Positions 7,694 through 15,480 of a stretch of 46,208 nt of DNA are shown here, piece by piece. A program made the position numbers and the translations under genes. The stretch lies in assembly GCA_900315575.1 (NCBI GenBank), contig OMZR01000045.1:1-46208 (forward strand), in the 5' to 3' direction. The notes beneath the pieces are model-generated. The model saw nothing but the letters and a program-made list of their open reading frames with translations, was not told the DNA's origin and searched no databases. Numbering within the stretch: position 1 is the first letter of the stretch; each line of letters opens with the position of its first letter. This stretch comes from an uncultured Veillonellaceae bacterium (GTDB lineage Bacteria; Bacillota; Negativicutes; Selenomonadales; Selenomonadaceae).

Positions 7694-8842
7694 ATGAAAC
7701 AAAATTTGATTTTGGATGGCAGCAAGGTGCTGTATCATCCTGACCGCGTGCAGGCGTGGCTGCGGGGCGAGCGGATCGCTCCGATCACGATCGATTGTGC
7801 GTTGACAACGCATTGCAGTTATCGCTGCGTCTATTGTTATGGCAAGATGCAGCTTATCAACCAGGCGCCGAACCTGCCGCGTCAGGTTGTCATGGACTTC
7901 CTCGATGATGCGGCGGAGATCGGCGTGAAGGCCATCAGCTTCGTCAGCGATGGCGAGAGTACGTGTAATCCGTGCATGTACGAGGCCATCCAGCACGGCA
8001 AGGCGAATGGCCTCGACATGGCGCTCGGTACAAATGGTTTCCTGCTGAAGGACGAAGAACTGCCGAACATCCTGCCATGCCTGACGTACTTGCGCTTCAA
8101 CATTTCGGCGGGTGAGCGCGACCGCTATGCCTACATCCACGGCTGCGACCCGACGTGCTATGACAAGGTTATCGAGACGATCCGCAAGGCCGTTGCCATC
8201 AAGCGCGAGCAGAAGCTCCCCGTGACGATCGGCCTCCAGATGGTGCTGATGCCCGATTTCCGCGACCAGATCCTACCACTTGCGCAGCTCGGTCGAGAGC
8301 TCGGCGTCGACTACCTCGTCATCAAGCATTGCAGCGATGATGAAGAAGGCACGCTCGGCGTCGATTATGCCGCCTACGATGCACTCGAAGATATCCTGCA
8401 CGAGGCGGAGACCTACAGCACGGAGACATACCAGGTCTCGGTCAAATGGTCGAAAATCCATGCACATGGCACGAAGTGCTACAAGCAGTGCTATGGAACG
8501 CCGTTCATTCTTCAGCTTTCGGGCAGCGGCCTTGTTGCGCCGTGCGGCATGCTCTTCAATGAAAAGTACAAGCGCTTCCACATCGGCAACATCAACGAGC
8601 AGCGTTTTAAGGACATCTGGGCGAGCGACCGTTACTGGGAGGTCATGAACTACATCGCCTCGCCGAAATTCGATGCGCAGACGGAATGCGGCACGCTCTG
8701 CTTGCAGCACAAGACAAACGAAGTCCTCTGGCATATCAAACATGACTTGAATGGACAAATGCCCTCGGGGGGGGGCACAACAGACCAAGGTGCAGCACGT
8801 CAATTTCATCTGAGGCTACTTCCTGAACTCCGGGCCGGCTGA
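7694..8842 (+). CDS. Radical SAM/SPASM enzyme (copy 2), C-terminus shifted at a G9 tract
   Basis: 382 residues as written. The start is the ATG at 7694, because the protein then begins MKQNLILDGSKVLYHPDRV, matching the related gene at 5640, and Cys41, Cys45 and Cys48 (CSYRCVYC) fall at the same positions. SPASM-type cysteines follow near the end (CYKQC, APCG, CGTLC). A run of nine G at 8767-8775 changes the frame: the sequence ends in an unrelated tail at 8842. With eight G the gene would stop at 8811-8813 with the tail HVNFI, as in the sister enzymes. The catalytic core is upstream of the tract, so activity may or may not be lost. The divergent Rpn gene starts 106 bases upstream. Confidence 0.85.
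   Translation: MKQNLILDGSKVLYHPDRVQAWLRGERIAPITIDCALTTHCSYRCVYCYGKMQLINQAPNLPRQVVMDFLDDAAEIGVKAISFVSDGESTCNPCMYEAIQHGKANGLDMALGTNGFLLKDEELPNILPCLTYLRFNISAGERDRYAYIHGCDPTCYDKVIETIRKAVAIKREQKLPVTIGLQMVLMPDFRDQILPLAQLGRELGVDYLVIKHCSDDEEGTLGVDYAAYDALEDILHEAETYSTETYQVSVKWSKIHAHGTKCYKQCYGTPFILQLSGSGLVAPCGMLFNEKYKRFHIGNINEQRFKDIWASDRYWEVMNYIASPKFDAQTECGTLCLQHKTNEVLWHIKHDLNGQMPSGGGTTDQGAARQFHLRLLPELRAG
8767..8775 (+). repeat. Poly-G tract (G9) that shifts the end of a radical SAM gene
   Basis: Nine G in a row. Eight would restore the tail conserved in the two sister enzymes, ending HVNFI at 8811-8813. Nine leads to a 29-base longer frame. This is the clearest sign that tract length matters here. Confidence 0.85.
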
Positions 8843-8889
8843 TTCAGAACAACGATCGATCTTTTTTTGTTTTTCTGAGGAGGCCAGTC

Positions 8890-9969
8890 ATGGAGACCAA
8901 AGCAACCCCGTACAGCAATCTGAAAATCTTTCATCATGCAGAGCTCTTGCAGAAGCTCAAGTGCGGCGAGCGTGTCGCGCCGATCTATATCCGCATCAAG
9001 CCGACGAATATCTGCAACGAGAACTGCTATTATTGCCATTACAAGAATTCGTATCTCGATCTTGGCAACTACCGTCCGAATGACAGCATCCCACGGGAAA
9101 AGATGCTTGAAATCATAGACGACCTTGCCGAAATCGGCACGAAGGCCGTGACGTTCTCCGGTGGCGGCGAGCCTACGGTATATCCGTATATCAATGAGAC
9201 GATGGAGCACGTGCTTGAAAAGGGCATCGATCTCGCCATCATCACGAACGGCACACGCCTTAAAGACCGGACGGCAGAACTGCTCGCTCATGCAAAATGG
9301 GTGCGCTTGTCGATTGATTCAAGCAACGCGAAGCTTTATGCGGAGACGCGCGGTGTCAAAGAAAGCATGTTCCCCGCTCTCTGCCAGAACATCGAATCCT
9401 TTGCAAAGCAGAAAGATGAGGCGTGCGAGCTTAGTGTGAACTATGTCGTCAGCGAACGCAATCATGGAAATGTGCTGGAAATGGCGCGTCTGATGAAATC
9501 GCTCGGCGTCAACCATGTGAAGTTCGCGCCCGTCATCAACAACGATACGGAAGCCTACCATGCACCATTCAAAGAGCAGGTCATGCGCGATCTGGAAGAG
9601 GCCAAGAAGCTCGAGGATGATCATTTCCGCATCATCGACCTCTATACGAGCGACGTCCATCGATGGGAGAGTGGCATTTTGTCGTTCAGCCGAGCCTACA
9701 AGCAGTGCTGGATGAAGGAACTTCATTGCATCATCGCGGCCGATCAGCGCATTTACTACTGTCAGGACAAGGCATACCTGCCCAATGGCGTCGTTGGTGA
9801 CTTGCATGATCGCCGTTTCAAGGATGTCTGGTTCTCGCCAGAGACGACGAAGTTGTTTCGTGAATTTGACGCGCACAAGACGTGCGCCGAGCACTGCGTG
9901 CATGATGACCGCAACATTATGCTGAACCAGTTCTTCTCCATCGACCAGAACCACGTGAATTTCTTGTAA
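8890..9969 (+). CDS. Radical SAM/SPASM enzyme (copy 3)
   Basis: 359 residues. CNENCYYC places the radical SAM cluster at Cys42, Cys46 and Cys49; SGGGEPT is the SAM-binding glycine strand and IITNGT a later core strand. C-terminal cysteines (YKQCWM, LHCI, YYCQ, CAEHC) form a SPASM-like cluster site, and the tail NHVNFL matches copy 1. GAGGAGG stands shortly before the ATG. The substrate is unknown. Three sister enzymes in a row suggest successive steps on one unusual glycan precursor, or paralogues with different substrates. It looks intact, and the next gene follows after 12 bases. Confidence 0.88.
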   Translation: METKATPYSNLKIFHHAELLQKLKCGERVAPIYIRIKPTNICNENCYYCHYKNSYLDLGNYRPNDSIPREKMLEIIDDLAEIGTKAVTFSGGGEPTVYPYINETMEHVLEKGIDLAIITNGTRLKDRTAELLAHAKWVRLSIDSSNAKLYAETRGVKESMFPALCQNIESFAKQKDEACELSVNYVVSERNHGNVLEMARLMKSLGVNHVKFAPVINNDTEAYHAPFKEQVMRDLEEAKKLEDDHFRIIDLYTSDVHRWESGILSFSRAYKQCWMKELHCIIAADQRIYYCQDKAYLPNGVVGDLHDRRFKDVWFSPETTKLFREFDAHKTCAEHCVHDDRNIMLNQFFSIDQNHVNFL

Positions 9970-9981
9970 GGGGGCAGCAGC

Positions 9982-10644
9982 ATGCAGTATATCGACTTCA
10001 TCGAGCAGCAGCACAAGAGCACGAAGCGCGACTACCTCGGCCGTGTCAACGAGGCGAGCAAGGCGGAATGTGCAAAGATTGCCAAGCAGTTCGGCTATGA
10101 CTTCTTTGATGGTGAGCGCAAATACGGCTATGGCGGCTACAAATACGACGGCCGCTGGGCACCGGTCGCGAAGCAGATGATCGAGCATTACGGCCTCCGG
10201 CCAGGCATGAAGGTGCTCGACGTCGGCTGTGGCAAGGGTCACCTGCTTTATGAAATGAAGAAGCAGATGCCAGAGCTCAACGTGCTCGGCATCGACCCGT
10301 CCGAGTATGCGATCACGCATACAGTGAAGGAGATCGAGCCCGATTTGCAGGTTGGCCGTGCGCAAGACCTCGGCCGTTTTGGCGACAATGAATTCGACCT
10401 CGTCATCTCGCTCAACGCCATTCACAACCTCTACATCTACGACCTCGTTGATGCAGTCAAAAATATCGAGCGCATTGGCCGCCAGAAATACATTGTCGTC
10501 GAATCCTATCGTACAGAAGAAGAGCGTGTCAACATGCTCTATTGGCAACTGACCTGCGAATGCTTCTTCAAGGTGGAAGAGTGGGAATGGATCTACAAGC
10601 AGTGCGGGTATACGGGGGATTACAGCTTTATTTTCTTTGACTAA
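9982..10644 (+). CDS. Class I SAM-dependent methyltransferase
   Basis: 220 residues. Motif I, VLDVGCGKGH, is at about 78-87, followed by an acidic residue in LGIDPSEYA and motif IV-like FDLVISLNAIHNL, the usual layout of Methyltransf_11/25 small-molecule methyltransferases. A preceding YKYDGRWA segment may contact the substrate. It is probably soluble and works on a sugar nucleotide or precursor made by the radical SAM enzymes next to it. GGGG stands close before the ATG, and the gap to the preceding radical SAM gene is 12 bases. The acceptor cannot be told from sequence. Confidence 0.85.
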   Translation: MQYIDFIEQQHKSTKRDYLGRVNEASKAECAKIAKQFGYDFFDGERKYGYGGYKYDGRWAPVAKQMIEHYGLRPGMKVLDVGCGKGHLLYEMKKQMPELNVLGIDPSEYAITHTVKEIEPDLQVGRAQDLGRFGDNEFDLVISLNAIHNLYIYDLVDAVKNIERIGRQKYIVVESYRTEEERVNMLYWQLTCECFFKVEEWEWIYKQCGYTGDYSFIFFD

Positions 10645-10673
10645 GATACAAATGAAAAGCGATAGGTGAGTAC

Positions 10674-11567
10674 ATGAAGATTTTACTGACAGGTGCGAGT
10701 GGCTTTATTGGCCGCACGTTGTTAAGGCGTCTTCAACAAGAAGGTCATGAGGTTCTGGCGCTTTGTCATGCACATCAAGAGAATGGCATGTCGCTTGTGT
10801 CTTGTGACTTGTCAAAGCCGCTGACGTTGGCAGGAACATTCGATATTATCATTCATGCAGCAGGCATCTCGCCAGCACAGACGACATCGATGAAGGTGTT
10901 CAAGCATGCGAATGTAGACAGCATGGAAAATCTGCTGGCCTGGGCATCTGCAGGTCATGCAAGGCGCATGATTTTTCTCTCTTCGGTGAGCGTCTATGGA
11001 AAGATCCAGTCTGCGTGCATTGACGAAGATACTCCGATCATACAGCCAGATGATTATGGACTTTCCAAATACGTTGCCGAACGGCTGTTGTTGGAATCCA
11101 CAAAGGTAGAAGGACTTGTCTTGAGGCTTCCGGGCGTGTTCGGCATTCAGGCCGAGCGCCCATGGCTTGCGCATGTCGTGCAGAAATGCATGCGTGGCGA
11201 GGATGTGACGATCTACGCACCGGAATTCGTCGGCAATAACTATCTTTATATCGAAGATCTTGCGGCTTTCATCTTACAGTTGCTCGAAGAGAAATGGACG
11301 GGAAAAACGCTCCTTCTTGGTTTGACAAAGGGAATTGCTATCCGCCAGGCCGTTGAGGTTGTGCGCCATAAGATTGGTTCTGGATCGCGTATCGTAGTAG
11401 AAGAAAGCAAGACAGCACCTTTTACTTTAGATGTCAGCCGCGCTGTACGTCACGGTTTTGCTTCGCATAGTTTTATGTCCATGATTGATGGATGCCTGTG
11501 CGGGGGGGGTGGAAGCAACCACGATGATTTTGTGTATGCCACTGCAATCGATAAGGTGGCATCATGA
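10674..11567 (+). CDS. NAD-dependent epimerase/dehydratase (SDR); G8 tract near the end
   Basis: 297 residues. It begins with the Rossmann motif LLTGASGFIGRTL, then IIHAAGIS, a Ser segment FLSSVSVYG, and YGLSKYVAER, which supplies the Tyr and Lys of the active site. It belongs to the extended SDR family acting on NDP-sugars. A run of eight G (11502-11509) lies 18 codons from the end; in the present frame the gene stops at a TGA that overlaps the ATG of the next gene by four bases, so the two are probably translationally coupled. One more G would stop it about ten codons earlier and uncouple the next gene. The last ~25 residues look unlike a conserved domain. Confidence 0.85.
   Translation: MKILLTGASGFIGRTLLRRLQQEGHEVLALCHAHQENGMSLVSCDLSKPLTLAGTFDIIIHAAGISPAQTTSMKVFKHANVDSMENLLAWASAGHARRMIFLSSVSVYGKIQSACIDEDTPIIQPDDYGLSKYVAERLLLESTKVEGLVLRLPGVFGIQAERPWLAHVVQKCMRGEDVTIYAPEFVGNNYLYIEDLAAFILQLLEEKWTGKTLLLGLTKGIAIRQAVEVVRHKIGSGSRIVVEESKTAPFTLDVSRAVRHGFASHSFMSMIDGCLCGGGGSNHDDFVYATAIDKVAS
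11502..11509 (+). repeat. Poly-G tract (G8) near the 3' end of an epimerase gene
   Basis: Eight G in frame with a stop that overlaps the next start codon. A change of one base would move the stop away from that junction, so the tract could tune coupled translation of the following reductase gene. This effect is inferred. Confidence 0.75.
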
Positions 11568-12457
11568 AACAGTTGTTAGTTATCGGTGCGAGCGGGCTTG
11601 TCGGCAGGCGTGTGTATGAGCGGGCGAAAGCGGCAGGACTGGAGGTTGTTGGGACTTCGACGCATGGAAGCGGGACATTGGCATCCTTTGATCTGCTTCG
11701 TGATGCCCCTGAGCGATTACGTGATCTTCTACCGCTGGATACGGAGACGGCGGTTGTCGTGGCGGCAGGTAAGACAGAGATCCGCTGGTGCAGGGAGCAT
11801 CCGAGGGAGGCATACGCCATCAATGTTGCGGAGATGCAACGGTTGCTTGCATACGTCGTCGGGCAAGGAACGCAGGCCGTATGGTTTTCAAGCGATGCTG
11901 TTTTTGACGGCAGGCGTGGAAACTATACGGAGACAGATAAACCATCACCGCTGAATCTTTATGGCCAGCAAAAAGCTGAGATGGAAACATGGCTGGAGGA
12001 TCATCTGCCGCAGGTGCTTGTTTATCGCCTCGCAAAGCTCGCAGACGATCGCTTCGAGGGAAGGCATCTCTTTTCCAACTTGTACCAGCAGTACCAGAGC
12101 GGCCAGCCCATCCGTTGTATTGAGGGGCTGACGTTCAACCCGACGGCTGTGGATGACATCGCGGCCTGCGTACTGCTCGGCCTGAAGCAGCATCTTCATG
12201 GTCGGTACAACGTTGCGAATCCGCAGTCGTATACGCGAGAACAAATTGCAAGGCTCTTTGTCGGCGATCGGCCATGCATGATCGAGAGCCTGCCGCTTGC
12301 AGTGTGGCATTTTAGCGAACCAAAAGCACTCGATACAACGCTCGACACGGCGAAGTTTCAGAAGGCGTGCGGAGGGTATGCATTTCAATCGATGGATGAG
12401 CTGTTAGCATCGTTCTGGCAGCAGATTGAAGCACATGGAGGTGGAACACCAATATGA
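11564..12457 (+). CDS. RmlD-like NDP-sugar reductase (SDR)
   Basis: 297 residues with an N-terminal LVIGASGLVGRRVY dinucleotide motif and the RmlD-type features VVVAAGKTE, YAINV, WFSSDAVFDG and the active-site YGQQKAEME. Enzymes of this group reduce a 4-keto-NDP-sugar such as dTDP-4-dehydrorhamnose. The gene overlaps the previous epimerase by four bases (ATGA) and the next gene by four bases, so all three are probably made together. The substrate is likely the sugar produced by the preceding epimerase and transketolase genes, but that is inference. Confidence 0.8.
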   Translation: MKQLLVIGASGLVGRRVYERAKAAGLEVVGTSTHGSGTLASFDLLRDAPERLRDLLPLDTETAVVVAAGKTEIRWCREHPREAYAINVAEMQRLLAYVVGQGTQAVWFSSDAVFDGRRGNYTETDKPSPLNLYGQQKAEMETWLEDHLPQVLVYRLAKLADDRFEGRHLFSNLYQQYQSGQPIRCIEGLTFNPTAVDDIAACVLLGLKQHLHGRYNVANPQSYTREQIARLFVGDRPCMIESLPLAVWHFSEPKALDTTLDTAKFQKACGGYAFQSMDELLASFWQQIEAHGGGTPI

Positions 12458-13323
12458 CAGATGAAAAAAAGAAAGAAATTGCAAAGATCGCATTGACGAT
12501 CCGTCAGACGGTGCTCAAGATGGCTGTCCGTGCAAATGGCGGACATATTGCGCCGGCCTATTCCATGACGGACATTGTCGCGGAGCTCTACTTTGACGGA
12601 ATTCTTCGCTATGATGCGAAGCAGCCGGATTGGCCGGGACGGGATTACTTCATTTTGAGCAAAGGTCATGGTGCGCTCGCTCTCTATGCCGCGCTTGCGA
12701 TGGCGGGCTATTTCCCAGAGAAAGAGCTCTGGACGTTCTGCAAGCTGGGTTCGCGGCTCGGCAGCCTCGCGAAGAAGGGCTCTGTTCCCGGTATCGAAGC
12801 AACGACGGGCTCGCTCGGCCATGGCCTTTCTTATGCTGTCGGCATCGCGTTGGCATGCAAGATGGATGCCCTCGACAACCGCATCTTCGTCATGCTCGGC
12901 GATGGCGAGTGTGAAGAGGGTTCTGTCTGGGAGGGGCTCATGGCGGCGGCACATCATGAGCTTGGCAATCTGACGGTCATTATCGATTCCAACGGCCTTC
13001 AGGCCATGGACAGCGTAAAGAACATCATGTCGATTGACGGATTCACGGAAAAGCTGTGCGCGTTCGGTTTCGATGTTGAGGATATTGATGGTCACGATTA
13101 TGCTGCCATCCATCAGGCACTGATGAAGCAGAACGTCAATCAGCCGCGCGCTGTCATCGCGCATACGGTCAAGGGCAAGGGAATCTCCTTCATGGAGGGC
13201 GTGCCGATCTGGCATTATCGCATCCCGAACGAAGAAGAAATGGACATCGCGCTTCGCGAGTTGCAGATGACGAGAGAGGATCTGGGCAATTATGAGAAAT
13301 GCTTATTTAGAAACGTTATATGA
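12454..13323 (+). CDS. Transketolase, N-terminal (thiamine diphosphate-binding) subunit
   Basis: 289 residues, the usual size for a split transketolase N subunit. SKGHGALALY and TGSLGHGLS match the TPP- and substrate-binding loops, and GDGECEEGSVWEG with a later Asn is the thiamine diphosphate/Mg motif. It pairs with the C-terminal subunit that starts 32 bases before this gene ends. Transketolases move a two-carbon ketol group; a dedicated pair inside a glycan locus suggests chain extension or branching of an unusual sugar rather than general pentose metabolism. The start overlaps the previous gene by four bases. Confidence 0.92.
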   Translation: MTDEKKKEIAKIALTIRQTVLKMAVRANGGHIAPAYSMTDIVAELYFDGILRYDAKQPDWPGRDYFILSKGHGALALYAALAMAGYFPEKELWTFCKLGSRLGSLAKKGSVPGIEATTGSLGHGLSYAVGIALACKMDALDNRIFVMLGDGECEEGSVWEGLMAAAHHELGNLTVIIDSNGLQAMDSVKNIMSIDGFTEKLCAFGFDVEDIDGHDYAAIHQALMKQNVNQPRAVIAHTVKGKGISFMEGVPIWHYRIPNEEEMDIALRELQMTREDLGNYEKCLFRNVI

Positions 13324-14152
13324 TCTCGCCCAGAACGACCCGTGCGTGCTTGCGATGATTTCTGACAATGGCGCGATTGTCTACGACAAATATCGGCGGG
13401 ATTTGCCGAAGCAGTACATTAATGCAGGAATTTCTGAGGCGAATATGGTTGGCATGGCAGCCGGCCTTGCAGAGCGCGGAAAGATTCCATTCGCTTATAC
13501 GATCGGTGCGTTCCTCGCATATCGCGCCTATGAATTCATCATGAACGACGTTTGCCTGCAGAACGAGAACGTCAAGCTCGTCGGCATCGGCGAGGGCGTC
13601 TCATACAGCCTGCTCGGTTCATCGCATCATACGATCTTCGACGTTCCGGCACTCCGAGCTTTGCCAAACCTGACGATCCTATCACCCGCGAGTCCGCTCG
13701 AAGTCAAGAAATGCGTCCGTGCTGTTTATGAGATCCAAGGCCCCGTCTACCTCCGTCTCGGCACGAACCGCGAGCCGGAGGTCTATGAAAGCGCGGATTA
13801 TGATTTCGAGGTTGGCAAAGGCGTCGTGCTGAAAGACGGCACGGATGTCACGCTCGTCAGCACGGGCAGCATCGTCTACGACGTGTTGCAGGCAGAGAAA
13901 GCGCTCGAAGCGCAAGGCATTTCCACACGTGTCGTGAACATCCACACGTTGAAGCCGTTTGACCGCGAAATCATCATCGAATCAGCCGCTAAGACAAAAG
14001 CCATTGTCACCGTTGAAGAACAAACTATCTACGGCGGTCTTGGCAGCATGGTGGCAGAAGTCCTCGCAGAAGAAGGCATCGCGATAAAGTTCCGCCGCAT
14101 CGGCCTCACGGATCGGCCTCACGGATTTTGCACATGGGTATGGAAAGCATGA
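13292..14152 (+). CDS. Transketolase, C-terminal subunit, frameshifted at its end
   Basis: 286 residues as written. The pyrimidine-binding domain is present: NAGISEANMVGMAAGLA with the catalytic Glu, HHTIFDVPAL, and a C-terminal domain with TVEEQTIYGGLGS. A 13-bp tandem duplication (14099-14126) then shifts the frame after LTD and the protein ends in an unrelated short tail at 14152. With one copy the frame would continue as TDFAHGYGKHDEV and stop at 14217-14219, giving about 304 residues and a tail typical of the family. The start overlaps the N subunit by 32 bases. Whether the present form works is unknown; the core is intact and only the last ~30 residues differ. Confidence 0.85.
   Translation: MRNAYLETLYDLAQNDPCVLAMISDNGAIVYDKYRRDLPKQYINAGISEANMVGMAAGLAERGKIPFAYTIGAFLAYRAYEFIMNDVCLQNENVKLVGIGEGVSYSLLGSSHHTIFDVPALRALPNLTILSPASPLEVKKCVRAVYEIQGPVYLRLGTNREPEVYESADYDFEVGKGVVLKDGTDVTLVSTGSIVYDVLQAEKALEAQGISTRVVNIHTLKPFDREIIIESAAKTKAIVTVEEQTIYGGLGSMVAEVLAEEGIAIKFRRIGLTDRPHGFCTWVWKA
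14099..14126 (+). repeat. 13-bp tandem duplication causing a frameshift
   Basis: The unit CGGCCTCACGGAT occurs twice back to back (14101-14113 and 14114-14126), and the period extends two bases to the left. Removing one copy restores an open frame of about 31 more codons that reads as a normal transketolase tail. It could be a recent mutation, a reversible switch or an assembly error. Confidence 0.9.
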
Positions 14153-14231
14153 CGAGGTCAAAGAAGAAAACGGCATCGGGCAGGATGCAGTGGTTAGTCT
14201 CATAAAGAAACTTTTGTGAGGATGTTTGTTC

Positions 14232-15470
14232 ATGGAAGAAAAAATCAGCATTGTTGTTCCCGTCTACAACAAGGAGAAGTATCTATATCAGTGCCTTGAA
14301 AGCCTTCGAATGCAAACCTATCAGAACATTGAAATTCTTCTCGTCGATGATGAATCGACAGATGATTCTCCTTCTGTTTGTCAGAGATTCTGTCAGATGG
14401 ATATGCGCTTTCGCTATATTCGTCAGAAGAATGGTGGACAGAATGCAGCACGGAAAACTGGCGCTGAAATGACGCAGGGCGCATGGGTGATGTTTGTCGA
14501 TGCTGATGATTATGTATCGCCAGAAATGTGTGCTGTGCTTATGCAGCACCAGGAGGAAACTGGAGCAGATATGGTTTATGGATGTATCCAAAAAGTTCCT
14601 GGCAAGAAAGGCGAGAACGCCTATCACGGATGGGATGGTGTGCTGTCTGGAAAGGAAATCCTCAGAAATGTTTTGCCGATTGGAAGTTCGGTGAGAAAAA
14701 GGAAAAGTGGCGTCAGTGGATTGGGGTGCGGATTGTTCCCCATCCTGATGCGGCTGGAGTTTGCTTTGGATGCATTTCGTCATGTGGACATGCGTATCCG
14801 ATACTCGGAAGATCTTGGATGCCTCTTTTATATCTTATTGCGTGTGGAGAGTGTCGCCTTTGTACCAGAAATCGTTTATTACTATCGGCAAACACCTGGA
14901 TCGGCCTTGCATGCGCAGGGGCGGAGCTGTCTGCTGTCGACGAAATGGCTTCAAGCGTTTTTGGAAAAGCAATTTCGGGAGCAAGGGATGTTGCTAGAAG
15001 ATGAATGTCTAATCGAGCAGGCGTTGATCCGTACATTGCTTTGCGGGGGATATGAGTTCTTTGATGATTATCCAGGCATTTATCCATTTTTCCAAGGGCC
15101 GCGCGGGAGACGTCTCGCCGTTTATGGTGCTGGCGTGGTCGGCAAGGAACTTGTATATAAGCTGTCGGGCTTCGAACTTGCGGGATGGTTTGACCGGGAT
15201 TTCGAGCGATACCGGGCATTGAGGATGAATGTTCAAAGTCCGGCAGAAATCGCGCATTGTGATTTTGATGTGATGGTCATCGCGATCCAGCATCCAGAAA
15301 TTGCGGAGGTTGTCCGTAATAGCCTCGTGGAGGAATTGCCATTGGGGGTGCAGATATATACCTTTTCGGAAGAAATTCTCTGTTCCGGATATACGAAACG
15401 TAAGATGAAAGAACTGCATGATGTTGATGAGAACTATATCTATCAGCCACGTTCAGAAAATGAGAAGTAG
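14232..15470 (+). CDS. GT2 glycosyltransferase with C-terminal Rossmann-like domain
   Basis: 412 residues. The ATG at 14232 is preferred to an in-frame TTG two codons upstream because GAGG lies ten bases before it. The N-terminus is a GT-A family 2 domain: ISIVVPVYNKEKYL, LLVDDESTDDS and FVDADDYV (the DxD metal motif). A C-terminal domain from about residue 293 begins RLAVYGAGVVGKEL and continues AGWFDRD, the small Rossmann-like module shared across this locus. It likely transfers a sugar from a nucleotide sugar at the inner face of the membrane. The intact frame of the transketolase gene would end 12 bases before it. Confidence 0.85.
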   Translation: MEEKISIVVPVYNKEKYLYQCLESLRMQTYQNIEILLVDDESTDDSPSVCQRFCQMDMRFRYIRQKNGGQNAARKTGAEMTQGAWVMFVDADDYVSPEMCAVLMQHQEETGADMVYGCIQKVPGKKGENAYHGWDGVLSGKEILRNVLPIGSSVRKRKSGVSGLGCGLFPILMRLEFALDAFRHVDMRIRYSEDLGCLFYILLRVESVAFVPEIVYYYRQTPGSALHAQGRSCLLSTKWLQAFLEKQFREQGMLLEDECLIEQALIRTLLCGGYEFFDDYPGIYPFFQGPRGRRLAVYGAGVVGKELVYKLSGFELAGWFDRDFERYRALRMNVQSPAEIAHCDFDVMVIAIQHPEIAEVVRNSLVEELPLGVQIYTFSEEILCSGYTKRKMKELHDVDENYIYQPRSENEK

Positions 15471-15480
15471 AGGGGTATAA

